30,386 nt of DNA. Source: an uncultured Oscillospiraceae bacterium. GTDB taxonomy: Bacteria; Bacillota; Clostridia; Oscillospirales; Ruminococcaceae. This document shows, in pieces, positions 7,287 through 13,811 of this stretch. The number at the start of each line of letters is the position of its first letter. Within the stretch, counting starts at the first letter, position 1. Location of the stretch: contig CAKQGD010000018.1 in assembly GCA_934232845.1 (NCBI GenBank), positions 1-30,386 of the forward strand, given 5' to 3'. A program made the position numbers and the translations under genes. The notes under the pieces were generated by a model that was given only the letters and a program-made list of their open reading frames with translations, made no database searches and was not told where the DNA came from.

Positions 7287-7628
7287 TTAAAGCTGATTCA
7301 GTTCTGTTCCGTAATGCTCTGAAGCAAAGCCATTATCCAAAAAGATGGAAAAGAACGGCGTCATTTTATTGTAAATCTCTGTGTCGTTCCCACTTGGAAG
7401 GTTCAAAATAAAATCAGCAAATTCAGCCGTGACGCTGCCTGAAATCACTTTGCCCCAGCGCCAGTCGGTTTCTTTGATTTGACCGTATCGGCAGGCAAGC
7501 GAAATCCATTTTGATTCTTCCGCCCAACAGTGGATTTCAAACGTCTTTGCGCCGCGCAGTTTTCTGCGCATAATCGTTCTCCACTGCTCGTTTGCAGAAT
7601 GTGTGTTGTCAAATACAGTCTCTGTCAT
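7287..7628 (-). CDS. Small conserved-looking protein of unknown function
   Basis: 113 residues from an ATG at 7628, chosen because GGAGGG lies just before it and the residues upstream do not look coding. The protein is soluble and Trp-rich: ANEQWRTIMRRKLRGAKTFEIHCW near the N-terminus, ETDWRWGKVI in the middle, and a C-terminus MTPFFSIFLDNGFASEHYG. No signal peptide or membrane span. I do not recognise a named family. It lies 65 bases after the glycoside-hydrolase-like gene and 84 bases before deoD, all leftward, and is probably co-transcribed with one or both. Confidence 0.75.
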   Translation of the reverse strand: MTETVFDNTHSANEQWRTIMRRKLRGAKTFEIHCWAEESKWISLACRYGQIKETDWRWGKVISGSVTAEFADFILNLPSGNDTEIYNKMTPFFSIFLDNGFASEHYGTELNQL

Positions 7629-7693
7629 TTTTCCCTCCGACTCAAAACCGGCGGCGCGCAGAAGCAAAAATTCCTTTTTGCACAAAAAGTCTC

Positions 7694-8911
7694 TCAGCGA
7701 AAGAGATAGGTGCCCTGAGGATTATACAGCAGATAGCCGTCGGAAATTCCCAGCGGAGCAAGTATGTCGCTCGCGGCGGCCGCGGCACCGTCCGAAGAAT
7801 AGGCCGGCAGACTTGCAATCCATTTTGTTTTGGGAAGAAGACTTTTTGCAAGAGCATACCGCGCCGATGCATCCGTATTCGACGAGAGCATCAGAACCGC
7901 GCGTTCTCCGGCAAGTATCTCCGGGCTGCCGCCGTAGAGAAGCACATTCTCCCGGGAAAGGGCTTTGTTCTCCTCCTCCGTCTCGATATGATCGGCCGCA
8001 ACGCAGACCAGCACATGCCCGCCCGCCTGTTCCACAGCGCTTGTCACATCGCTGATAAAACTTTTCAAAACATCCGAACGGGAAAAGTTTCCGTTCACAC
8101 CGTAGCCCGCCTTGTCCAGGCCCACGCCCGACGGAAACTGCACCGCGTCGAGCAAAATCGTATCAAAGCCCGCCCGGGTCAGCTCAACCGACAAGTCGAT
8201 CAGATACTGACGCGCCTCCTGCGAGCAGGGGTTCAGCCATGATTTTCCGCCTTGATCGGCAGAATTGTCAAGCCAGCGCGTATTGGAATTTCCATAAGTG
8301 ACTGCAAGTTCTTTTTCAGCCGAGGAAAGCAGCGGGTCCCGGAACGCATAAAGCCGCGCAGCGGGAATCATTCCCTGCTTGCGGATGAGAGCAGCGGTCT
8401 GAGAGGGGGAATAAGCCGTTTCCGACACGGCCTTTGCATCCAGCGCAGCCGCATTTTCCGTATCAAAGCATACCACGCCTGCGGCGTTTTTCGCCTCAAC
8501 CACCACTGTATTGATTCCGGCGGAGGAAGCCGTTCCCAACGACGCCTGCAGCACGGCGGCATCTTGAGCCGCCTCGGCGCTTACATAAATGCCCCGCATC
8601 TCTCCCGATAAGTCGGAGGGAGGCTGTACGGAAGGCGTCTGAGAGCTTTCCGGCGGCGTCTCCGACAGGCTTTCGGAAACCGATGAGGAGGAAGAAGGAT
8701 CTTGCACACCGGATGCAAAAGAGGATGGATGGGAAACTTCTCCCTCCCCTTCATCCAGAATGAAGTCTCTGACCGGCTCATAAAGAATCCATCCCAAAAG
8801 CGCCAGCAGCAGTGCCGCTGTCACGGCGGCAGCAACCGTCACGGCTTTTTTGGCGCCGCGCCGCTTGTCATATATATTGCCGTAGCGCTTGATTTTCTGC
8901 GTTTTTCTCAT
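7694..8911 (-). CDS. Membrane-anchored putative glycoside hydrolase (DUF4015/GHL-type TIM barrel)
   Basis: 405 residues. A basic N-terminus (about 1-22) precedes one membrane span (about 23-45), then a long Ser/Pro/Glu-rich low-complexity linker (about 52-100), then a globular domain starting GEMRGIYVSAEAAQ. Motifs resembling the DUF4015 family are the GIYV opening, INTVVVEAKN, a Tyr-Ala-Phe-Arg-Asp-Pro segment, WLNPCSQEARQYLIDL, and DTILLDAVQFPSG, where acidic residues at strand ends would be the active site. The catalytic domain would lie outside the membrane. The ATG follows GAGGTGAT and lies 16 bases past the rnfA-like stop, so it sits in the Rnf-like operon. Substrate unknown; the family call rests on recognised pattern only. 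Confidence 0.72.
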   Translation of the reverse strand: MRKTQKIKRYGNIYDKRRGAKKAVTVAAAVTAALLLALLGWILYEPVRDFILDEGEGEVSHPSSFASGVQDPSSSSSVSESLSETPPESSQTPSVQPPSDLSGEMRGIYVSAEAAQDAAVLQASLGTASSAGINTVVVEAKNAAGVVCFDTENAAALDAKAVSETAYSPSQTAALIRKQGMIPAARLYAFRDPLLSSAEKELAVTYGNSNTRWLDNSADQGGKSWLNPCSQEARQYLIDLSVELTRAGFDTILLDAVQFPSGVGLDKAGYGVNGNFSRSDVLKSFISDVTSAVEQAGGHVLVCVAADHIETEEENKALSRENVLLYGGSPEILAGERAVLMLSSNTDASARYALAKSLLPKTKWIASLPAYSSDGAAAAASDILAPLGISDGYLLYNPQGTYLFR

Positions 8912-8927
8912 TTTGTATCACCTCAAA

Positions 8928-9527
8928 TCAGGTGGGAATCTGATGACCGATCAGTCCGTAAATCGCCAAGCTGAGAATGCCGACATAAATCATCAGAATC
9001 GGCACTCCCGCAAACGGCTTGGGAACGGAGCAAAGCTCAATTCTCTCATTTTCCGCGTGAATCAAAAGCTGGGCCGCAGTCAGCCCCATACAGCAGCCGA
9101 CTGCGTAGAGAAGCATCTGCCAAAGCGGCGCGTAATTGGCCGAAGTGATCAGCACAATGCCGTATACCGCACCGTTAAAGCCGGCGCGCAGCAAAAGTTC
9201 GGACTGCTCGCGGGTCGGTTTATCCCCTTTATTATGAAAATAAAGGGCCGTATGCATCAGCACATAGGCGACAATCACACAGAAAAGATATGCAACCCAG
9301 CGGATCGTGTTCCAAAAGCTCTGCATGCCAAACAGAGAACGAAGCGCCCATGCCATGACCGTAGACAGCAGCGCAATCACGGTCGTGACCACGCCCAGCT
9401 GCAGCATGCCCTGGCAGGTACGGGTGGAGCGAAGAATATCATCCGTACAGAAGCCGCGCGCAAAAATCAAATTCTGCAGCACAACGCCGGCCGCAAGGAT
9501 AGACAGCGCAGTGGATAAGCTGTTCAT
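8928..9527 (-). CDS. RnfA-like membrane subunit lacking the usual Fe-S cysteines
   Basis: 199 residues, six predicted spans, the normal RnfA size. Anchors to RnfA are VVLQNLIFARGF (canonical V-N-N-F-V-L), TTVIALLSTV, and C-terminal VPKPFAGVPILMIYVGILSLAIYG. In canonical RnfA a cysteine in L-G-x-C-P and another in T-N-C-A-V-L-G hold a 2Fe-2S cluster within the membrane with RnfE. Here an ungapped alignment puts Asp29 at the first (a Cys sits two residues earlier, Cys27) and Gly119 at the second (FNGAVYG). Start ATG at 9527 follows AGGAGG and overlaps the rnfE-like stop by ATGA. Electron transfer through the usual cluster seems impossible; the new role is unknown. Confidence 0.85.
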   Translation of the reverse strand: MNSLSTALSILAAGVVLQNLIFARGFCTDDILRSTRTCQGMLQLGVVTTVIALLSTVMAWALRSLFGMQSFWNTIRWVAYLFCVIVAYVLMHTALYFHNKGDKPTREQSELLLRAGFNGAVYGIVLITSANYAPLWQMLLYAVGCCMGLTAAQLLIHAENERIELCSVPKPFAGVPILMIYVGILSLAIYGLIGHQIPT

Positions 9528-10186
9528 ACGGTTTCCTCCTCAGCCGATGCCTGACTTTCTCCGCGGCGCAGCATCACGCGCACACGGCTGCGGTCGACCG
9601 CGCGGGCAAACGCCGCAAAAAAGCCAAGCAGAATGAATCCGAAACAGGGCAGCGCAGCACCGCTGATCGAAACCGTCGGTATATTGAGCGGCAGATCCCA
9701 TAGCGTATGCGCGCTCATGACTTCACGAATTGCAGAAAAGGCGCACATAACAAGGGCAAATCCGATACAGAGAAAAACCGCTTCTTTTACAGCAGGAAAA
9801 AGCGGTTTCTTTTTCATGCTGAGCGTCAATTCCACCATCATCATATTCACGGCGGCCAAAGGCACATATACACCGAGATCGTCAAGCAGCACGGGATATT
9901 TTCCGAGGGGCTGCATCAAAAGCGCGATGCACGAAATCGAAACAAGACAATAAACCGGCAGTCTCAGCCAACGCGGCAGTACTTTTCGGAGGAAATACGC
10001 CGCAAAAACCGTCGGAACCGTCGCAAACAACATAATAATACTCATAACCGCGCCTCTTTTCAGAGACGTCGATGCGATTACGACAAACGGCAGGGCAAGT
10101 CCCATGCCGAGCACCGGGTTGTTTTTAATGATTCCCGACGTCAGATCCAGACGACGCCGATACTTTCGAATCGGTTGCAGATTCAC
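9524..10186 (-). CDS. RnfE-like membrane subunit without Fe-S cysteines
   Basis: 220 residues from a GTG at 10186 with GAGGAGG seven bases upstream; six predicted spans and a charged tail. The N-terminus reads GIIKNNPVLGMGLALPF, matching canonical W-x-N-N-P-x-L-V-Q-L-L-G-L-C-P, but the cysteine is gone. The second site reads LGVYVPLAAVNMMMVE against canonical L-G-I-F-I-P-L-I-x-x-N-C-I-I-x-G, so Met115 replaces the second cysteine. Both ligands of the RnfA/RnfE 2Fe-2S cluster are therefore missing. The gene starts 62 bases inside the rnfD-like gene and ends in an ATGA overlap with rnfA. A stop-free frame with conserved spacing argues against decay. Confidence 0.85.
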   Translation of the reverse strand: MNLQPIRKYRRRLDLTSGIIKNNPVLGMGLALPFVVIASTSLKRGAVMSIIMLFATVPTVFAAYFLRKVLPRWLRLPVYCLVSISCIALLMQPLGKYPVLLDDLGVYVPLAAVNMMMVELTLSMKKKPLFPAVKEAVFLCIGFALVMCAFSAIREVMSAHTLWDLPLNIPTVSISGAALPCFGFILLGFFAAFARAVDRSRVRVMLRRGESQASAEEETV

Positions 10187-11150
10187 GTTCTTTCCTCCTC
10201 ATATTCCGGGCCATATGCTCGCCCCACAAATCCAGAAGCCATACGGTCGAATTCATCACAAGCAGCGCGAAAATCATGGATTCTTCAAAACTGCCGAGAT
10301 GGCGGAACGCTATGCTCGCCATTCCCGTCACGCCACCGTATACAATCATCGGCACGATTCGTTTCGGAGAAGTGACCGGATCATTGACCATGAAAACCGC
10401 TCCGAACAAAAGCATGCCGGACATCAGCTCATACAGAACCGCCGTACCGCCCGCAGCGCGCGGGAATATAGCCGCCATCACCGCCGCGCCCGCCAGAAAT
10501 GAGAGCGTCACCTGAGGATGAACGGCGCGCCGCACAACAAGGTATAACAGACAAGTCAGCAGGACTAAGATGTTAGCGGCTCCCATGGGACCCGCGACAT
10601 TGCCCAGCAGCATATCCAAAAGATCGTTGGTGGGCATCCCCCCGAGTGCAAGCGCTTTGGCCGGAGATGCCGCGGTTCTGAATACCGTGTCGGCGGACAG
10701 CATCAGGGGAATGCGCTCAAAAGGCGCCGGATAGGTAAAAACCTCCGACGGCCAGCAGACGATGGCAAACGCCATTCCCGCCGCCGCAGGGTTAAAGATG
10801 TTCTCGCCGACTCCGCCGAAAGGATGCTTTGCCACTACAACGGCGAAAATTACCGCGACCACGACGACCGAATACCGCACGGAGGCCGGCATCAGCAGCG
10901 GAAGAATCATTCCCGTTACGGCAGCGGAAAGATCGCGCAGATTTGGAATTCGGCCCGACAGAAGCACACACAGCGCATCGGCAACACACGATGTACAGAA
11001 ACCGACGAACCCCAGCATCAATGCGCGCGTACCGTAGAAATAAGCCGCCATCGCATAAAGAGGAAGCAGCGCAATCACTGTATCAGACATGATGGTGCGG
11101 TTGGTATCCCTTGAGCGGATATGGGGCGGATTTTGAGGATTCAGCTTCAC
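10125..11150 (-). CDS. RnfD-like membrane subunit with altered flavin site
   Basis: 341 residues from a GTG at 11150 that overlaps the rnfC-like stop as GTGA; the longer frame upstream is a shadow of rnfC. The N-terminus NPPHIRSRDTNRTIMSDTVI matches the S-P-H-I-R-S...T-I-M-x-D opening of RnfD. Also conserved are LSAAVTGMILPLLMP, FGGVGENIFNPAA and LFGAVFMVNDPVTSP. RnfD carries FMN covalently on a Thr in a (S/T)-x-A-T-P motif put there by ApbE. The matching segment here is TAASP (159-163), so the acceptor Thr is Ser162. Ser might still be modified; no apbE lies in the window. About nine predicted spans. RnfG, which normally follows RnfD, is absent. Confidence 0.87.
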   Translation of the reverse strand: MKLNPQNPPHIRSRDTNRTIMSDTVIALLPLYAMAAYFYGTRALMLGFVGFCTSCVADALCVLLSGRIPNLRDLSAAVTGMILPLLMPASVRYSVVVVAVIFAVVVAKHPFGGVGENIFNPAAAGMAFAIVCWPSEVFTYPAPFERIPLMLSADTVFRTAASPAKALALGGMPTNDLLDMLLGNVAGPMGAANILVLLTCLLYLVVRRAVHPQVTLSFLAGAAVMAAIFPRAAGGTAVLYELMSGMLLFGAVFMVNDPVTSPKRIVPMIVYGGVTGMASIAFRHLGSFEESMIFALLVMNSTVWLLDLWGEHMARNMRRKERESATDSKVSASSGSDVGNH

Positions 11151-12196
11151 AATTCTTCTTCCCTTCTGCGGCATGCAGCCGCGGCAGAATAAATTGCCTG
11201 CGCAAGATCCAGCTTCGCAGGACAGATATAGCTGCACGCACCGCATCCCGTGCAGTCCGCCGCATCTTCCAGTGCGCTTGTCAGCTTTCTGGCACGAAGC
11301 AGCTTATACAGATAATAGGGGGAAAGGTTCTGCGGGCAGGCATCGATGCATCGTCCGCAGCCGATGCAGGAATAATGCAGGTCGTTGAATTCATCTGCAA
11401 AAGCGAGAATTCCCCGTGTTGCCGCCGCCGTGCGCACCTCCTCGGGATCGCTCACGCCGAAGCCCGTCATGGAACCGCCGGCAACAATCCTCTTGGGAAG
11501 CGCCAAGATTCCGGCGGCGTCAAGAACCTCCTGCAGAGAGCAGTCAAGCGGCAGCTCATAGTTCGCGGGATTGGCGATGCAGTCTCCGCACACACTGACA
11601 AAGCAGGATGTCTGAATTCTCCCTGTAAAAACGGCGCGCTGAAAATGGATCAGCGCACAGGCGCCGACGACAAGAGCGCTTCTGCGTCTGGAAAACCTGC
11701 GGCTTCTCTGCTCGGCGGGATAGGTGCCGCCCACGCGGCGCACCTTATAAGGACCGATCTGCGAAGGAATTTCGATATCGAGGTCAAAAAGATTTCGATA
11801 TATTTCAACCGTCGCGCTCTCCGCACCGAGAGCACGGCGCAGAAGCTGAATTCCCTGACGCAATTCCTCCGGCATCCAGAGAGCGATGCAAAGCTGGCTG
11901 GAAATGTACGGCTCATCATCCAGCGCGTCGACGATAATGGTGTCGATTCCTTCGCGAGTCGCCTGCGCAAGCTTTTTCCAGAGCCTACATCCGTCCGTCT
12001 CGTCGACGATCTGTGCTTCTCTCAGAATCGCTGCAAGTTCCGCCGGCGTATAGCTTTCCGGGTCCATATCTTCCGTATTGCAGAAAAACTTTTCTTTCAC
12101 GGGCAGACGGTCGAGCTGCTTGATTCCCTTGGAGAGAAGCGGTTCCTTGTTCTGCTCTAAGAGAATCCCTTTATATCCGGTGTGTTTCATCGGCAA
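11147..12196 (-). CDS. RnfC-like iron-sulfur subunit lacking the FMN/NADH motif
   Basis: 349 residues, shorter than typical RnfC (about 430 or more). Two intact 4Fe-4S motifs lie at the C-terminus: Cys277/280/283/287 and Cys315/318/321/325 (CIGCGRCIDACP, CTGCGACSYICP). An SLBB-like middle part ends GGSMTGFG (canonical G-G-P-M-M-G-F). The N-terminal nucleotide domain is degenerate: canonical I-R-E-A-G-I-x-G-M-G-G-A-G-F-P-T is here LREAQIVDETDGCRLW, and canonical A-E-C-E-P-Y-I is LDDEPYI. NADH and FMN binding is thus doubtful. A TTG at 12196 lies six bases after GGAGG; an ATG at 12190 is the alternative. It is first in a coupled C-D-E-A set, only 29 bases from the divergent MecA-like gene. Confidence 0.85.
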   Translation of the reverse strand: MPMKHTGYKGILLEQNKEPLLSKGIKQLDRLPVKEKFFCNTEDMDPESYTPAELAAILREAQIVDETDGCRLWKKLAQATREGIDTIIVDALDDEPYISSQLCIALWMPEELRQGIQLLRRALGAESATVEIYRNLFDLDIEIPSQIGPYKVRRVGGTYPAEQRSRRFSRRRSALVVGACALIHFQRAVFTGRIQTSCFVSVCGDCIANPANYELPLDCSLQEVLDAAGILALPKRIVAGGSMTGFGVSDPEEVRTAAATRGILAFADEFNDLHYSCIGCGRCIDACPQNLSPYYLYKLLRARKLTSALEDAADCTGCGACSYICPAKLDLAQAIYSAAAACRRREEEL

Positions 12197-12225
12197 AATA
12201 TTCCTCCATTGTCGGGTTTGAGGCG

Positions 12226-12783
12226 GTGATTATCATAAAAATACGCAGATTTCCGGGCGGTGCTTGGATTCTTCTCGGCCGCCGTGAAAGCAGGCGGCTC
12301 GGTCTTTCGGCAAACACTTTTTCGGCAGAAAATCCCCTGTACATCCGGCGGGCCGTCTTTTTTCTTCAGAATAAGCTTCTGCGCCGCTTTGGAAAAACCG
12401 CGCTCAGAGAGATTGTCCATGTCCGCATCTTTCCGCAAAAAAGCGGTAAATGCGCCGTGATTTTCTCGTCTGAGAAAGCCGCAAGCACACCGCACACGCT
12501 GATATACTGCTTTCCGGATGAGATGTCGCTGGTCGACGCCGTCCTGCGCCTAAAACAAAAGGAAGCGGATACGGTGGGAGAAACCGCTCTCTATCGGCGG
12601 CCCGAGGGTTATTATCTCGTGCTGCATCCGCAGGACAATCTGCGTCGTTTCACGGATCATTTTTCGGAATATGGAATCCCCGTGCCGGTACTCGCATTGA
12701 TCGAACCTTTTCTCGCGGAGCACGGCCTTACCCTCGCACCGAAAGATGCCGTCAAAACGCTGCTGCGTTATTTTTCCGAATAA
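12226..12783 (+). CDS. MecA-like adaptor protein (divergent)
   Basis: 185 residues. The C-terminal half has the MecA layout: ALYRRPEGYYLVLHP, then FSEYGIP, then PFLAEHGLTLAPKDAVKTLLRYF. The N-terminus (residues 1-80) fits the short N-domain of clostridial MecA-like proteins, including IVHVRIFPQKSGKCAVIF, but lacks the acidic run of Bacillus MecA. MecA proteins bring substrates to ClpC/ClpP; C-domain partner and substrates here are unknown. The only usable start in this frame is GTG at 12226, with GAGG very close upstream. Promoter elements must lie within rnfC because just 29 bases separate the two genes. Its 3' end overlaps the convergent rpe stop by 16 bases, allowing antisense interference. 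Confidence 0.7.
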   Translation: MIIIKIRRFPGGAWILLGRRESRRLGLSANTFSAENPLYIRRAVFFLQNKLLRRFGKTALREIVHVRIFPQKSGKCAVIFSSEKAASTPHTLIYCFPDEMSLVDAVLRLKQKEADTVGETALYRRPEGYYLVLHPQDNLRRFTDHFSEYGIPVPVLALIEPFLAEHGLTLAPKDAVKTLLRYFSE

Positions 12784-13439
12784 GCGTTCTCCGCAGCTTT
12801 GCGGATCGCGCCGATCGGCGCTGCGTAATCGCTGTACTTGAACACGGCGGATCCGGCCACCAGCACGTTTGCTCCCGCCCCGGCCACCAGCGCCGCGGTC
12901 TTGGGATCGATGCCTCCGTCCACCTGAATATCCGCAGAGCGCCCCATTTCATGGAGGCGCGTGCGAACGGCCCGAATCTTCGGCAGCATGTCCGCCATGA
13001 AGGTCTGTCCTCCGAACCCCGGTTCCACCGTCATAACAAGAACCATCTCTACCTTATCTAAATACGGAAAGACCTCCTGCGCCGGTGTTTTCGGCTTGAT
13101 CGCAATGCCCGCGCGCACACCCGCCGCATGGATTGCGTCGATCGTCTGCGCCGCGTCGCTGCAGCTTTCCAGATGAAAAGTGATGATGTCGCTGCCCGCC
13201 TCGGCAAAAGCCGGTATGTAAAACAGCGGATCGCTGATCATCAGATGCACGTCGAGCGGCAGGCTGCTGACTTTTTTCAGGGATTTGACAACCGGCACGC
13301 CGATCGTGATGTTCGGAACAAAATGGCCGTCCATCACATCCACGTGAACAAGATCCGCACCGCCGCGTGCGGCCGCGTTGATTTCCGCCTCTAAATTGGC
13401 AAAATCGCTGGAAAGAATGGACGGAGAAATCTGTATCAT
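12768..13439 (-). CDS. rpe: Ribulose-phosphate 3-epimerase
   Basis: 223 residues, full length, TIM barrel. It interconverts D-ribulose-5-phosphate and D-xylulose-5-phosphate. Visible motifs: ISPSILSSDFANL at the N-terminus, VHVDVMDGHFVPN (metal His and Asp), DVHLMI, VMTVEPGFGGQ, and QVDGGIDPKTA with the second catalytic Asp, then NVLVAGSAVF for phosphate. The ATG follows GGGGAGG. It has its own strong promoter (13487-13515), with a leader of about 41 bases. Its end runs 16 bases into the convergent MecA-like gene, and no separate terminator is visible there. Confidence 0.96.
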   Translation of the reverse strand: MIQISPSILSSDFANLEAEINAAARGGADLVHVDVMDGHFVPNITIGVPVVKSLKKVSSLPLDVHLMISDPLFYIPAFAEAGSDIITFHLESCSDAAQTIDAIHAAGVRAGIAIKPKTPAQEVFPYLDKVEMVLVMTVEPGFGGQTFMADMLPKIRAVRTRLHEMGRSADIQVDGGIDPKTAALVAGAGANVLVAGSAVFKYSDYAAPIGAIRKAAENAYSEK

Positions 13440-13486
13440 AAAAAAGCCTCCCCGCTTTTCGTCAAAAATCAGACATATCTATGTTT

Positions 13487-13515
13487 ATTTTATCCGAAAA
13501 GTTCTCTTTGGTCAA
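13487..13515 (-). promoter_or_regulatory. Promoter of rpe
   Basis: On the - strand: TTGACC (13515-13510), 17 bases, TAAAAT (13492-13487). Near-consensus housekeeping promoter. Confidence 0.75.
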
Positions 13516-13570
13516 CAAAATACCGACGGTTTCCGGTTGACTTCACAGATATTTTACATTGCTCACACAA

Positions 13571-13723
13571 GCACAGGCGGCGTTCTGCCGCCTGTGCTCT
13601 ATCTGAAAAGCAGCCGCATTGCAGGGCGGTTCTTCACGGGCGTCTCGCGCCGCCTCCCCGCTGCCGCCGCGGACTGTTATCTTTCATCTTATGGCGGACA
13701 AAGCGGTTGTGTCCTCGTGAAGG
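13571..13723. other. Structured gap between htrA and rpe; possible small RNA
   Basis: The 372-base gap 13440-13811 has no gene. Besides the rpe promoter and htrA terminator it contains a perfect 11-bp hairpin (GCACAGGCGGC 13571-13581 with GCCGCCTGTGC 13587-13597). It also has a multibranch-like block: CTTCACG (13632-13638) pairs with CGTGAAG (13716-13722), enclosing GGCG/CGCC (13639-13651) and GGACA/TGTCC (13696-13714) hairpins. Such complementarity suggests a folded RNA, but no family is recognised and no promoter is clear. GC-rich DNA folds easily, so this is tentative. Confidence 0.3.
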
Positions 13724-13752
13724 CACGCCGAAACAATAATAAAGTTTTGATA

Positions 13753-13787
13753 AAAACCCGTGCGGCAGAGGGTTTCCTCCGCCGCAC
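13753..13787 (-). terminator. Terminator of the htrA operon
   Basis: On the - strand GTGCGGCGGAGG pairs with CCTCTGCCGCAC (one mismatch) and is followed by GGGTTTTTA. It lies about 25 bases past the htrA stop. Confidence 0.75.
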
Positions 13788-13811
13788 CGCTGTATTTCTT
13801 CTATAAAATTT

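Noticed and set aside
11111..12160. Rightward ORF of 349 codons opposite the RnfC-like gene
   Set aside because: No domain visible; the opposite strand has two 4Fe-4S motifs and coupled neighbours.
8928..12196. Rnf-like set as simple pseudogenes
   Set aside because: All four frames are intact, with good starts, coupled overlaps and retained family motifs; changes cluster at redox sites rather than being random.
13631..13723. tRNA-like cloverleaf (8-bp closing stem, GGCG/CGCC arm, GGACA/TGTCC arm)
   Set aside because: The arm at the T position has a 9-base loop without T-T-C-R-A, there is no anticodon arm of correct size, and no CCA-like end.
13378..13806. Rightward ORF of 142 codons across the rpe-htrA gap
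   Set aside because: It starts inside rpe on the wrong strand, crosses the rpe promoter and the htrA terminator, and has no ribosome site.
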